Below, piece after piece: positions 25,775 through 35,398 of a stretch of 64,000 bases of DNA. Location of the stretch: positions 3,411,001 through 3,475,000 of the forward strand of contig NZ_CP064048.1 of the NCBI RefSeq assembly GCF_020923495.1. The letters are read 5' to 3'. The notes beneath the pieces are model-generated. The model saw only the letters and a program-made list of their open reading frames with translations, was not told the DNA's origin and searched no databases. Both the position numbers and the translations under genes were made by a program. This stretch comes from Brevibacillus sedimenti. GTDB taxonomy: Bacteria; Bacillota; Bacilli; Brevibacillales; Brevibacillaceae. The first letter of the stretch is position 1. Each line of letters starts with the position of its first letter.

Positions 25775-26944
25775 TCAAGGCTTCACTGCTTTCTTTTGCA
25801 GTATTGCGGGATTGATGGTGATTGCCGCTTGGTACGCTTTTTTCGCATCTTCGGGTCGGTTCAGTTGTTTGTACAAGGACGCGAGCATCAGATTGGTCCG
25901 ATAGTTGGTCGGATACACTTCAAGGCTGCGCTCGAGGAAGCGGACCGCATCCAACAACCGGTTTTCGCGGCGGCTGATCTCTGCCAGTTCGTTGAGCGGT
26001 TTCCAGGTAGACATGCTCTCGTCTGCCAAGAGGTAATACGGCGTCTTCGCCTTGCGCTCCAGCGCCTGCTGCAGAGCGGCTTTTGCTTCGTCCAGGCGGT
26101 TGTGCCGCACCAGAATCGTACCGAGCATGAAGTAAGCGTCGGAGAAGTTCGGCTGCTGCTCAATTGCCCGCTCGACGTACTGCAGGGCCAGTTCGCTGTC
26201 ATTCAGCGACAGGGCGCACGTGGCGGCACGCAGCATAAACAGCGGATTCTCAGGGTCATTCGGATCAGACTCGATCAGGATGTTCTGCTGCTCGAGCGCT
26301 TTGCCCCACTCGCGGATTGCCATCAGATAGTACCCGAGTTTGTTGCGTGCAAACCGGTCATCCGGATGCTCCTCAAGGTGTCGGCTGAAATTTTTGACGC
26401 GCAGATGGTTTTTCTGGATGATGATCTCGTCCTGCATGTAGGCGCGGTGGGCGATTTTGATTTCGCTGTCCACAACCGCTCCCCGGTCTTCCGGAAGGAC
26501 CAACTGCGGATCGATCGTTCCCAAAAAGCGGGAGTCGGGCTGCAGATTCAGCAGGCGGTAAGTTCGCGGTTCATCAAACGTGCTGACCGGGTCCTCGAAG
26601 TGAATCGCCCGGACGCTCGCTGCTTTGGTCTTCCCGTCCTGCACCAGTTCGCCAATCAACGCATGGCCTTCCAGGATAAACTCGTCCGCATCCATCCAAA
26701 TCAGCCACTCTTTGTTGGCTTCCTTCAGCATGATGTTCAACATGGCGGCTTCGTGCGGCTGATCGTGAACGCGGACCACGCGGGCACCGTATTCTTCCGC
26801 AAATCGTTCTGCAAACGCATGCTGCCCCATGTCCAGAATGTACAGGTCTTCCGTCAGCGGACGGAACGAAGACAAACTCGCATGGAGAAACGGTTCTTCT
26901 GCCGGGACACGCAGGATGACGCACGCACTCAGGTTTTTCAACAT
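25775..26944 (-). CDS. Family-2 glycosyltransferase fused to TPR repeats (SunS-like layout)
   Basis: 389 residues. The N-terminal GT-A part (1-230) has the sugar-nucleotide/metal motif MDADEFI near residue 75 and a long region with SDSRFLGTIDPQLV-like features. TPR repeats follow (DDRFARNKLGYYLMAIREWG; LQYVERAIEQQPNFSDAYF; AVRFLERSLEVYPTNYRTN). GT2 plus C-terminal TPR is also the layout of the sublancin S-glycosyltransferase SunS. Start at the ATG at 26944 with GAGGTGAGAACG; it follows PEARL-like 7 by 10 bases. Last gene of the operon. A role in glycosylating the product or scaffold is inferred. Confidence 0.85.
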   Translation of the reverse strand: MLKNLSACVILRVPAEEPFLHASLSSFRPLTEDLYILDMGQHAFAERFAEEYGARVVRVHDQPHEAAMLNIMLKEANKEWLIWMDADEFILEGHALIGELVQDGKTKAASVRAIHFEDPVSTFDEPRTYRLLNLQPDSRFLGTIDPQLVLPEDRGAVVDSEIKIAHRAYMQDEIIIQKNHLRVKNFSRHLEEHPDDRFARNKLGYYLMAIREWGKALEQQNILIESDPNDPENPLFMLRAATCALSLNDSELALQYVERAIEQQPNFSDAYFMLGTILVRHNRLDEAKAALQQALERKAKTPYYLLADESMSTWKPLNELAEISRRENRLLDAVRFLERSLEVYPTNYRTNLMLASLYKQLNRPEDAKKAYQAAITINPAILQKKAVKP

Positions 26945-26954
26945 CGTTCTCACC

Positions 26955-29387
26955 TCATTGGTTTGATGGTTGACGCCTTACGATATTGGTGCGAAGTTCG
27001 CAGCAATACGCTCCTTCGTCGTTGGAAAACCACTCCGAGGAGCGGTCGGGCAGCCGTTCACTGAACGTCACCCGTGTTTCTCCCCGCAGATGCGTGAGGA
27101 GCAGGTCGACCAGAAAATACGATCGGAAGTTGACATAAAAAGGTTTCAACTCACTGTTCACACGCACGAACACCTCGTCGGGCATGCCGTAATGCTCTTT
27201 TAACCGCCACACGTGAAGAAACCGTTCATGCGGCAACGTGGAATCGGACAACCAGTCGGCTGCCGGCAGGTTCCATGTCTCCCGCTGGACCACCAGGCCA
27301 CGATACGTCAGACGGGGCAGGTGCCCCTCCGTCCTGATTTTGGGAATTTCGATGCTCGGCTCGGCAAAGACAAAAGCGACTGGTGAATTCGGGTCGCCCA
27401 TGTACGGAATGAACCGCTTGCCGTCCGCATCCACCAGCACCAATTCTCCGTCTTGTTCCACGACCCAGAGTTCAGAAAATGTCCTTACGGCATCACCTCC
27501 TTTCTGCGAACGCCCAAGTAGCGTCAACGTCTGCTCGAACATTTCGACAAAGAAGCTTTTGCCTGCCCGCTGTTTCAATACGACGTTTGCCAGAAATTCG
27601 CCGTTCGGCAAGGCTTTTAATGCCTCCCTCACCTCGGCGATCTGCGCTTCGCGCTGTGGATGGAAATAGAGCAGGTTGCTCATGCCCTGCGTGCAGCAAT
27701 GTACTTCGCCAATCACCCATTGATACTCGCCGCGATTGACGTGTTCCACGCTTCTCGCTTGCAGCATGAGGTCCGGGGAGCAGACGCACAGCCGCTGATC
27801 GAAAGCGTGACCGGCTGATTGTTCGCGGAGCCACTCGTCCGGCAGCTCGACGACCCGCTGGTCCCGCTTCCCGCTCGCATTCAACCGCTCTACAATGTCG
27901 GAAAAGTCAGGATGGAACCCTTCGCTGCTCATCCGGCTGGTCAATTCCGGCAATACGGCGAGAAACGGCAGTTTCTCCTGGCCCCACTCTTCCCTCATCG
28001 CCGCAACAATCTGCCTGGCCTGACGCTGAGCATGCTCCCGCTTTTTCATCGCCACCGCCGCGCCCCAATCGAGCAGCGGGCTGATCCTTTGCTCCAAGTC
28101 CTCCTTCATGTCCAGGCTAATCAAGAATTCCTGCACATCGCCCAGCGTCTCCTCACAAAACAGCGAACGATCCGCATACGTCTCGCCATGCAGTTGGGTG
28201 GAATCGCGTCCGGTCAGCCGTTCAAACAGTGCGGACGCCTGTTCCAGAATCTCCGTTTTGCCTTGCGCGTCGGCAGCGCTGTAGGCCGTTTGCCACGCAG
28301 CGAACTGCCGCAAATCAGCGCTCCACTGCTGCTGTGCCTCATCGGCCGGGAGAGCGTCCACAAAGGCGAGCAGTTCTTCCAGCACCTCATGGCACGCTTG
28401 CGGAACACGGAATTCCCACAGGATGATTCCTTTGTCCCGCAGTTTTTCCAAAGTACTCCTCGTCGTCTCTGTGCATCCTGCCAACAAATCCCGCGCCGGA
28501 GTTTGACCATCCGCCCGGTGCAGCACCCGCACGACTTCGGACGGCAGAGGGATCCGTTTTTGCGTCTGGGCGTGAACCAGCCCTGTTTCCACCAGATAAA
28601 ACGCATCGTGCACAGCGATCGGCATGTACTCGCGCCATTCCTTGCGGCGGCTCACCTGCTCTGCCAGTGCCTCCACCGCCCAATAGGTCAAAAAGCTGCG
28701 GCGGCGTCTCGGAATCGGACCGCTTCGCTCCACCGTAAGCAGCTGTTCACTGTCTCGAAACAAGCCGTAGTTGAGCGGACCAAAAAAGCTCGTCGTGTCA
28801 TTTTTGAACAAAAAACGCTGCAGGTAGCGAATCAATGTGCGGCTGTCATAGCGCTTGCCGGACGATTTCAACTTTTTCGCATCGGCGGCTAGAAAGCGCT
28901 GCAGCGACCGCCAGACCTGCGCACTGGAGTGTGCGACCGCTTCCTGCACGCGCGGCAGGGAAAGCACGCGTTTGAACGCCTCCATGCACTGGGGCCACTC
29001 GCGCTCAAAAATCGCTGCCAACTCGGTCGTCAGACGCATTTTGTGCTCACGGATTGCTTCGTAGCGATTGCGCCATTCAACGAGCGGCAGTACGTCAGGC
29101 AGCGGGTTTTCCAAAGGCAGTGCGCTTCCCTTTTCGACTGCTTTTCGCCACTTGTACAACCGCTTGAAAACCGGATCGCCTTTCGGATGCGTTTCCTCCA
29201 ACGTTTTCACCCACGCGGGAAACTGCTGCAAAAAATGTTCCTGTTCCCGCTTGAGCTCTGCCTCAGCGCGTAAAATCGCCTGCATTTGCTCCACAGTGGC
29301 GGAAAACTCAATCGGATCCATAAGATGCTGGGGAAAACCCGTGCTTCTGACAATAAACGCTGACAAGAACGACCACTGACCAGCCAC
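26955..29387 (-). CDS. LanB N-terminal-domain protein 7, probable peptide aminoacyl-tRNA ligase (PEARL)
   Basis: 810 residues, GTG start preceded by AAGGGGTGATTGA. Family features: N-terminal VRSTGFP (13-19), KNDTTSFFGPLNYG near residue 200, YADRSLFCEE near 410, SPDLM and VIGEVHCC around 560-590, GLVVQRETW near 710, and the C-terminal LP...SEWF and YCCELRT. It stops there with no C-terminal elimination (SpaB_C) domain, unlike 1000-residue dehydratases. Predicted role: add an amino acid from charged tRNA to the scaffold peptide C-terminus. It is separated from the other six by four genes. Confidence 0.82.
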   Translation of the reverse strand: MAGQWSFLSAFIVRSTGFPQHLMDPIEFSATVEQMQAILRAEAELKREQEHFLQQFPAWVKTLEETHPKGDPVFKRLYKWRKAVEKGSALPLENPLPDVLPLVEWRNRYEAIREHKMRLTTELAAIFEREWPQCMEAFKRVLSLPRVQEAVAHSSAQVWRSLQRFLAADAKKLKSSGKRYDSRTLIRYLQRFLFKNDTTSFFGPLNYGLFRDSEQLLTVERSGPIPRRRRSFLTYWAVEALAEQVSRRKEWREYMPIAVHDAFYLVETGLVHAQTQKRIPLPSEVVRVLHRADGQTPARDLLAGCTETTRSTLEKLRDKGIILWEFRVPQACHEVLEELLAFVDALPADEAQQQWSADLRQFAAWQTAYSAADAQGKTEILEQASALFERLTGRDSTQLHGETYADRSLFCEETLGDVQEFLISLDMKEDLEQRISPLLDWGAAVAMKKREHAQRQARQIVAAMREEWGQEKLPFLAVLPELTSRMSSEGFHPDFSDIVERLNASGKRDQRVVELPDEWLREQSAGHAFDQRLCVCSPDLMLQARSVEHVNRGEYQWVIGEVHCCTQGMSNLLYFHPQREAQIAEVREALKALPNGEFLANVVLKQRAGKSFFVEMFEQTLTLLGRSQKGGDAVRTFSELWVVEQDGELVLVDADGKRFIPYMGDPNSPVAFVFAEPSIEIPKIRTEGHLPRLTYRGLVVQRETWNLPAADWLSDSTLPHERFLHVWRLKEHYGMPDEVFVRVNSELKPFYVNFRSYFLVDLLLTHLRGETRVTFSERLPDRSSEWFSNDEGAYCCELRTNIVRRQPSNQ

Positions 29388-29436
29388 TCAATCACCCCTT
29401 TTTGGCATTCTCCACGCTGACGACGGCGAACAGAAG

Positions 29437-30262
29437 TCATCCCTGCATCTGCTCTGTCTGTGCCTTGGCCTGCTCTTGCCGGATCGCTTCGAGGCGTTTT
29501 TTTTGCTTCAGTGACGAGGTTGAGTGCCGTGATGCGCTCATAATACGCGCGGGCTTCCTCCACCTGTCCGCGCCGCTCCGCCACCATCCCCAGCACGTAA
29601 TACAGCGGGTCGGGATGTTCGGCATGGGCGAGCGCCTTCTGGAACATGCGCTCAGCAGCTTCATACTTTTTCAGAGCCAGATAGATTTTTCCCAGATGTT
29701 CATACGCGCCGACGTGATCTTCGCGCACCGCGACGATGTGCCGCAGGTGTTCGGCCGCTTCCTTCAGACGCTTGTGGCGAAGCAGGCTTTTGGCCACCGC
29801 ATAGCGCCACTCGATCTGCTCCGGAGCCTGTTCCAGTGCTTGCTCGTACGCCTGCAGCGCTTCTGACACCTGACCCGCTTCTTCCAGGCATCGCCCATAG
29901 TGAAAAGCGTGTTCCGCCTGCGCGGGATGCAGCCGCCGCAGTTGCGCAAATGCCTGCATCGCTTCACTCCACCGCTCTTTTTGCATGTACAGCGCAGCGA
30001 GATTGTGCCATGCCTTTGCATGTCCGGGTTCCTGTTCTACACACCGCTTCCAGTTTTTGATCGCCTGCTCCTCCATGCCTTGCGCAGCATACGCGTTGCC
30101 GAGATGGAAACGGGCCGAGGAACTGCGCGGGACAACGAGCAGGCAGAGATGCCACCAGGCCCAGAGCAGGTAAAACTTGATCCGAAAGCGGGAACCATCC
30201 TGCACCAGCAAACCGGACGATTTGCTGCTCTCAATCGGAGAGAGCGGCTGCGGATTCGGCAT
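29437..30262 (-). CDS. TPR-repeat protein with an A8 homopolymer frameshift near its end
   Basis: About 275 residues expected. At least five TPRs (GNAYAAQGMEEQAIKNWKRC; LAALYMQKERWSEAMQAFAQ; GKIYLALKKYEAAERMFQKA), i.e. a protein-protein scaffold. After TEAKK the frame as written runs on to 29207, 180 bases into PEARL-like 7. Reading the A8 tract (29497-29504) as A7 gives RLEAIRQEQAKAQTEQMQG and a stop at 29437, cleanly before the next gene. The gene start overlaps the end of the radical-SAM-like gene by 32 bases. The N-terminal 45 residues include a hydrophobic patch (FYLLWAWWHLCLLVV). Confidence 0.75.
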
Positions 30263-32243
30263 AGACCCGCACCATCCCTTCTTTTTTCCATTTGCGAAGC
30301 AGACTGCGTAGTGACTCCGCCTGTCGGGCGGGGAATTTCGCCAGAAGCTCGGCCTCTTTGACCGGCTGTCTGCACAACTCGATCACGTTGAACACCGCGC
30401 TGTTTACCACCGACATCTTCCCCCGGTCGTTTCGATAGACGACATACGTAAGTGATTGTTGAAGCGGCTCTGCTTCCGGCCAGGGAGTTTGCCCGATCAG
30501 AAATGTCCGCCAACGCTGCTCAAGCGTGCCAAACGGATAAGAAAAGCGGCGGGCCTCCACGTCCGGGGAGAGCTGCAGGACCGCTTCCCCGCCTTCGTCC
30601 GGCAATTGGTTCGCCTGCTGCGAAACTGCACTGCGTCCTTCCCCCCGAAATGCCCAATCATCCAGTTTCAGGGCGGTCGTCGGGAGGTCACCCGCACGTC
30701 TTTTCAACCCGGCGATATAATCCGCTGCAAGCGGGTACAGGTCCGCACTGTTCACTCCATGCCTGGACACAAACGGGAAGTGGCGTTTCAGATCACGCTC
30801 CCGCTCTGCCTCCCCGATCTCGACGATGCCGTAAGCGGCCGGATCGTTCCAAAAACGACTTCCCGGGGTAAGCCGGAACAGTTGAAAGCGAACCAGCCGA
30901 TCGTACGCGAATTGGTGCTCGTTGAGGAAAGAGACAAACGCCTCAAAATCCCGCGGATCTGACAGCGGATGGCCGAACACCACCGACAAAAGCACGCTGC
31001 AACCTGCTGCGCGAGCGTTTCTCCAGGAATCGGTCATCTGCTGTTTGGCCGTATGCTGATCGGGATAACCGAGGAATCCTTTCAGCTCGAAGTGCAAAAA
31101 CTCGCAGCCGGCCGCGGCCAGTTGAGCCGCTTGTTCCGCAGACAGCCAGGTGCCATAGGAGACCAGACTGCCCCAGGCAGGCCGGAAGCCGTCCGCTTCC
31201 ATCAAGCGCGCCAGTTCGCACAGCCATTCCGGGATAAGCGGTGTGGAGAGGTAAAAGCGAAGCGTTGGTTTGCTTTGCGACAATGCGCGCATCCGCTGAT
31301 ACAAGCCGGCAATTGTTTCTTTATCCCCCTTTCCATCGAAGAAAGGGTCGTCCTCCACAAGCGGGAGCACCGCCACGGGAGGTTGGCCGAGATAACGGTC
31401 CAACGGCAGTCCTTCCACCGTCCACAGGTCCGGGCTGTCAGTACCCTCTGCCAGCAATGGCTGCTCCTGCACTGTGATCCCGGAGAACAGACCCGGACCG
31501 CATGCGAGGGTGTCGATCCACTCCTTCCACGGATTGCTTCCCCCGAGCGCTCGACTGATGAACTGGGCGAAAGGACCGGCCAACACAATCTCGGCAGAGA
31601 CTGCTGCTTCCTTTAACATGCGGGCCAGCGTCAGCGACGGGATCACCTGCTGATCCACTTCGATCCAGAGAATGACCGCATCCGGACGATCCGATTTGAT
31701 CTGCCCGACCCGCTCTCGCCAAAAGGGGACGTACGGATTAACCGCATCGTCAACGGCCGCTCGACGGCACTGCTCGGACGATTCGCTGGAATACGGCAGA
31801 TTCAGGTCATGAAGCGAAATCAGCGACGGAAAGGCGGACAGTCCCGCTACTTCCAAGGCGTGCTGCACGATGCGTTTTGCCTCCTCGCGCTGCGCGACAG
31901 AGGAACCCCGGTTTTGCAGGACAGACCAGGCGTGTTCCACCTGCTTGGGCAGATTGGCGCCGTACAGCAGCGCGCGGCCAGTTCGGTAATACAGGTACTC
32001 TTCCCGAAGTGTTGACAGCCTGCTGCCTTCCTCCATCTGGTTCAGCGTGCGCTCCGCTTCCAGCCGGCAGGCCGTCAATCTTTTCGGATCAAGGAAAAAG
32101 TCGTAGGCATGCTGATTGTCGTCATCAAGCCGAACAGTGTGATGCAGCGCCCGCAAGCGCCTGGCAAGCGTGGAGGCGCGGTACGGGACGCTCGACGGAT
32201 CGGCCTGAGGGGGAACGATCACCTGCAAGGAGAACATGGTCAT
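30231..32243 (-). CDS. Radical-SAM/B12-binding-like protein without cluster cysteines, with a PqqD/RRE-like C-terminus
   Basis: 670 residues, not firmly assigned. The N-terminus (SLQVIVPPQADPSSVPYRAS; LISLHDLNLPYSS) resembles B12-binding radical-SAM proteins that recur in RiPP clusters. A Rossmann-like segment AVILWIEVDQQVIPSLTLAR and barrel-like GCEFLHFELKGFLGYPDQ and FQLFRLTPGSRFW support this. However, its seven cysteines are scattered and no CX3CX2C exists, so it should not bind the 4Fe-4S/SAM centre. The last 85 residues (VNSAVFNVIELCRQPVKEA; LRKWKKEGMVRVY) look like a winged-helix PqqD-type peptide-recognition domain. It may have a non-catalytic or altered role. ATG at 32243 overlaps the FAD oxidase stop. 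Confidence 0.6.
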   Translation of the reverse strand: MTMFSLQVIVPPQADPSSVPYRASTLARRLRALHHTVRLDDDNQHAYDFFLDPKRLTACRLEAERTLNQMEEGSRLSTLREEYLYYRTGRALLYGANLPKQVEHAWSVLQNRGSSVAQREEAKRIVQHALEVAGLSAFPSLISLHDLNLPYSSESSEQCRRAAVDDAVNPYVPFWRERVGQIKSDRPDAVILWIEVDQQVIPSLTLARMLKEAAVSAEIVLAGPFAQFISRALGGSNPWKEWIDTLACGPGLFSGITVQEQPLLAEGTDSPDLWTVEGLPLDRYLGQPPVAVLPLVEDDPFFDGKGDKETIAGLYQRMRALSQSKPTLRFYLSTPLIPEWLCELARLMEADGFRPAWGSLVSYGTWLSAEQAAQLAAAGCEFLHFELKGFLGYPDQHTAKQQMTDSWRNARAAGCSVLLSVVFGHPLSDPRDFEAFVSFLNEHQFAYDRLVRFQLFRLTPGSRFWNDPAAYGIVEIGEAERERDLKRHFPFVSRHGVNSADLYPLAADYIAGLKRRAGDLPTTALKLDDWAFRGEGRSAVSQQANQLPDEGGEAVLQLSPDVEARRFSYPFGTLEQRWRTFLIGQTPWPEAEPLQQSLTYVVYRNDRGKMSVVNSAVFNVIELCRQPVKEAELLAKFPARQAESLRSLLRKWKKEGMVRVYAESAAALSD

Positions 32244-33373
32244 ACCTCCGTTTCCGCTTTACATGTCAAGACTCGCTGGACCTGGAAATGCCGCCAGAGT
32301 TCGCCCGGGTCTTCACCGTTCAGGTAGGCGGTCATCATCCTGCCGGTAATTCCGCTGAGCAGGATACCGTGCTGGGCGTGACCCGTCGCGACATGCAGTC
32401 CCTCCCACCCGGGCAGGGGGCCGATCAGCGGCATTCCGTCGCTGGACATTGGGCGCAATCCGACAAATGTATCGTGAATCCTGGCTTGCACCAAGGCGGG
32501 AGCTGCGGAGAGCACTTTCAGCAGGTGCGTGATGCCCGCAACGGTGATTTCCTTGGCAAAGCCGGCGTGTTCCTGCGTCGCCCCGACGACGATGCGACCG
32601 TCCTTTTTCGGGACCAGATAGCCGCGTGCAGTGTTTATCAGACAAGGCAGAGCGAATCCCGCAAGCGAAACGACCAGCATCTGTCCCCGCAAAGGGGTCA
32701 CCGGCAAATCAATGCCGACCAGCTTTAGCAGTTCCGGTGACCACGCTCCGTTCGCCAGAATCACATGCTCCGCGTAATAGTGCTCCATTCCGGCAGCCAC
32801 CCCGATCACGCGCTGCCCTTCCGTCAAGAATGCGGTGACCGCCGTGTTTTCCTGCACAAGCACTCCGCGCTGGCGAGCAGCCTGCAGCACGGCTTTCAAT
32901 AACAACCCCGGCGTGACGTGATACTCCTGTGGACTGCGCATGGCTCCGGTAACGCGCGGGGACAACAGGGGCTGTTCCCGCCGCACCTGCTCTGGTTCCA
33001 GCCATTCTTCCTGCACTCCCAGTTGGCGACGTTCCTGATAGAGGGCAAACATCATGTCCCGTTCCTGCTCATTTGTCGCGATCCGGTACAGCGGGTGGCA
33101 TTCCAGCCAGCAGTCTATCCCCGTTTCGTCTTCCAGTTGTTGAATAATTGTTCGCATCTCCGCAAGGCCTTGTACGGACAGATCGAGATACGGTCCCTTC
33201 CCGCTGCCTTCTGCAACAGTGGTCAGCAGCCCCGCCCTGGCGCCGGATGCCTCCCCGCCAGGCAGCCCGCGATCGAGCATCCGGACGCTGCGTCCGCTAT
33301 GTGCCAGCAGATAGGCAAGTACCGAGCCGACAATCCCCGCACCGACTACGATAACGTCAGATGTGCGTTCCAA
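32240..33373 (-). CDS. FAD-dependent amino-acid oxidase, glycine oxidase (ThiO)-like DAO family
   Basis: 377 residues from the TTG at 33373, which has AAAAGGGGGTGG upstream. The longer frame to 33421 also starts with TTG and overlaps the previous stop. VIVVGAGIVGSVLAYLLAHSG is the dinucleotide fold; C-terminal DTFVGLRPMSSDGMPLIGP and VATGHAQHGILLSGITG are the DAO signatures, as in ThiO. It oxidises an amine with oxygen, giving an imine and peroxide. No thiazole synthesis genes are near, so it is more likely a tailoring enzyme acting on an added amino acid. This is inferred. Confidence 0.82.
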   Translation of the reverse strand: MERTSDVIVVGAGIVGSVLAYLLAHSGRSVRMLDRGLPGGEASGARAGLLTTVAEGSGKGPYLDLSVQGLAEMRTIIQQLEDETGIDCWLECHPLYRIATNEQERDMMFALYQERRQLGVQEEWLEPEQVRREQPLLSPRVTGAMRSPQEYHVTPGLLLKAVLQAARQRGVLVQENTAVTAFLTEGQRVIGVAAGMEHYYAEHVILANGAWSPELLKLVGIDLPVTPLRGQMLVVSLAGFALPCLINTARGYLVPKKDGRIVVGATQEHAGFAKEITVAGITHLLKVLSAAPALVQARIHDTFVGLRPMSSDGMPLIGPLPGWEGLHVATGHAQHGILLSGITGRMMTAYLNGEDPGELWRHFQVQRVLTCKAETEV

Positions 33374-33417
33374 GGGATACCACCCCCTTTTCGTCTTCTT
33401 TTCATTGGAGGAGCAAA

Positions 33418-35382
33418 TCAATAGAGATTGGTGAGATCAAACGGTCGATTCAGTTTGGTGTCCGGTTTGTCAATCGCGTACGAAATCAGCTCCTCCAGCT
33501 CCTCAGCGGAGAGGTCGTTCCAGCGGGACAGCGCCTTTTTCGCTTTTTCCGCCGCGTCCCCTGTCGGCTGCAGGTCCAGCGCTTCGCGGAGCACTTGTTC
33601 GGCCTCGAGGGTTCGTCCCTGTTTTCGCAGGCTCAGCGCACGGCCAAGCGCCACTTTGGGGAGATTGTCTTCCTGCAGCAGTTTCTTCTTGGCGTCGATC
33701 GCCAGTTGATACCAATGGGCGGCTTCTTCGTACTGTCCTTCCCAGAAATACACGCCGGCCAGTCCTCGCGCGATCACGTCCTGGTAAAAGAGCGAATGCA
33801 GATCCCAGGCAAGCCGATAGCTGGCCGTAAGCGATGTGATCGCTTCCGCTACCTGCCGGTTCTTGTACTGCAGACCGCCTTTGCGGTAATAGTAGTGCTT
33901 GGCAAACACCGGTCCGGACGCTTTGAGAAACTTTTCAAAGAACATCCATTTGGCGATCGCCTTATCCAGTTCTTTTCCGTATTCGTGCAGAACGGTGATG
34001 TTGGAGATCAGGTTGATTTTAATGTGGATCGCGTCGCTCGAGCGGTGTCCGTGTTTGATGTAGTCAAGCGCTTTGAGGCAGCACTCGTAGGCAGCGCTTC
34101 TGTTTTTCTCGTTCACGTACGTCAAGGCGCACAGGTTGTTCAACCAGGTCCGCTCAATGTCCGCCAGTTCTCCCTGCACGCCGGCGAGGCACTCCAGAGC
34201 CTGTGCGATGTAGTCGCGTCCCGTGACGGAGTCGTTCAGCCGTTTCGTGTACAACAACGCCAGGAAAAATTTGTTTTCCGCCGCCTGTACAGGGTCCGAT
34301 ACGAACTGCCCCCCGTATGTGAACACGTCAATCGCTGTCGGGAAGTCTCCCATATAGGCGTAGAGGATGCCGAGCAGATGAATGACTTCCACCCGGTTTT
34401 TTGTTGAAAACCTGGGAAGCATCGGCCACACCTGCGCGATCGCCCGCAGGGAGTGGTCGTGATTTTTTGTAAATACGGAAACTTCCAACAATTCCAGAAC
34501 CGCTGTTTCGATCGCCTGCACATCGCCGCGCTGCAGCGCCTCGCGGAAGGCACGGGTTTTCTCACGCTCCGCATTTGCCGCCGCAGCCGCCTCGCCCGCC
34601 GGTTGTCTCTCTCTTGCCGGGGCCTGGTACGCTTTGCCCTTTAGCGAGCAGAGGATTGCTCCTGTCTTTTCGGCGATCCGGTTCAAGAGGTCGATGCGGA
34701 TCTTCGCCACGGGGAAAAACGCTACGTGTCCTGTTCCTGCGCCGGAAGCCGCCAGCACATCCGGCACGCCCTCCTCGTGCACTGTAGCGGTGATGGCAGC
34801 CGGGAGGGAGAAGAGGCATTGTGCCAGACGGGCTATGCACGTCAACGTGTGTTCATCCATCCGCTCCAGATGCTCAAAGTGAAACAAAATGCTCCGCTCC
34901 TGACGTCTCGCATATTTCACCAGAAGCGTTACGACCATCTGGGTGACGCGGAACATCTGCTCCGACTCCTTGTGCAGTCGGCGGCGCGACGGAGCCACAG
35001 CGATGGCATCCAGGGCAGGTGCGGAGCGAAACTTCTCGTCGCTTCGCAATTCCGGCATCAGGTACAGCACTTCAGATGCGACGCTTTTCAGCCATGCCTC
35101 TTCCCGCTTGTCATCCATCAGCACGCCAAGGGCTTCCCGAATCAGCGGCATCAGGGAACTGAACCCCAGCGTATCGGACTCCGTTCCATCCACGACGAAA
35201 ATCTTTACATCCATGTCTGCCAGGTTTTCCCTCACCGCCGCGATGCCATGGTCCACATCCAGCAGCCAGAACATGCTGTCATGGCCTCGCTCCTGCAAAC
35301 GCCGCTTGAGCGTTTTCCACAAGGTTGGTGCATCCATTTCCCGCTGCGCTTTCAATCTCGACGTTTGGCTTTTCACCTTCAT
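33418..35382 (-). CDS. Large TPR protein with degenerate ATPase-like N-terminus (B)
   Basis: 654 residues. The N-terminal 230 residues carry beta strands of an AAA/STAND-like fold (MFWLLDVDHG; IFVVDGTESD; SILFHFEHLERMDEHTL, a Walker-B-like position) but no GxxxxGK[ST] loop, so ATP hydrolysis is doubtful. The rest is TPR-like (RVEVIHLLGILYAYMGDFPT; DVIARGLAGVYFWEGQYEEA). It is a paralogue of 45345-47624. Start ATG at 35382 with AAAGGGTGAGCCGG (an in-frame GTG at 35391 also exists). It follows PEARL-like 6 by 16 bases; the FAD oxidase frame overlaps its stop. Confidence 0.7.
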   Translation of the reverse strand: MKVKSQTSRLKAQREMDAPTLWKTLKRRLQERGHDSMFWLLDVDHGIAAVRENLADMDVKIFVVDGTESDTLGFSSLMPLIREALGVLMDDKREEAWLKSVASEVLYLMPELRSDEKFRSAPALDAIAVAPSRRRLHKESEQMFRVTQMVVTLLVKYARRQERSILFHFEHLERMDEHTLTCIARLAQCLFSLPAAITATVHEEGVPDVLAASGAGTGHVAFFPVAKIRIDLLNRIAEKTGAILCSLKGKAYQAPARERQPAGEAAAAANAEREKTRAFREALQRGDVQAIETAVLELLEVSVFTKNHDHSLRAIAQVWPMLPRFSTKNRVEVIHLLGILYAYMGDFPTAIDVFTYGGQFVSDPVQAAENKFFLALLYTKRLNDSVTGRDYIAQALECLAGVQGELADIERTWLNNLCALTYVNEKNRSAAYECCLKALDYIKHGHRSSDAIHIKINLISNITVLHEYGKELDKAIAKWMFFEKFLKASGPVFAKHYYYRKGGLQYKNRQVAEAITSLTASYRLAWDLHSLFYQDVIARGLAGVYFWEGQYEEAAHWYQLAIDAKKKLLQEDNLPKVALGRALSLRKQGRTLEAEQVLREALDLQPTGDAAEKAKKALSRWNDLSAEELEELISYAIDKPDTKLNRPFDLTNLY

Positions 35383-35398
35383 CCGGCTCACCCTTTCA

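Noticed and set aside
30231-32243. Active radical-SAM enzyme
   Set aside because: No CX3CX2C among its cysteines, so only a radical-SAM-like description is justified.
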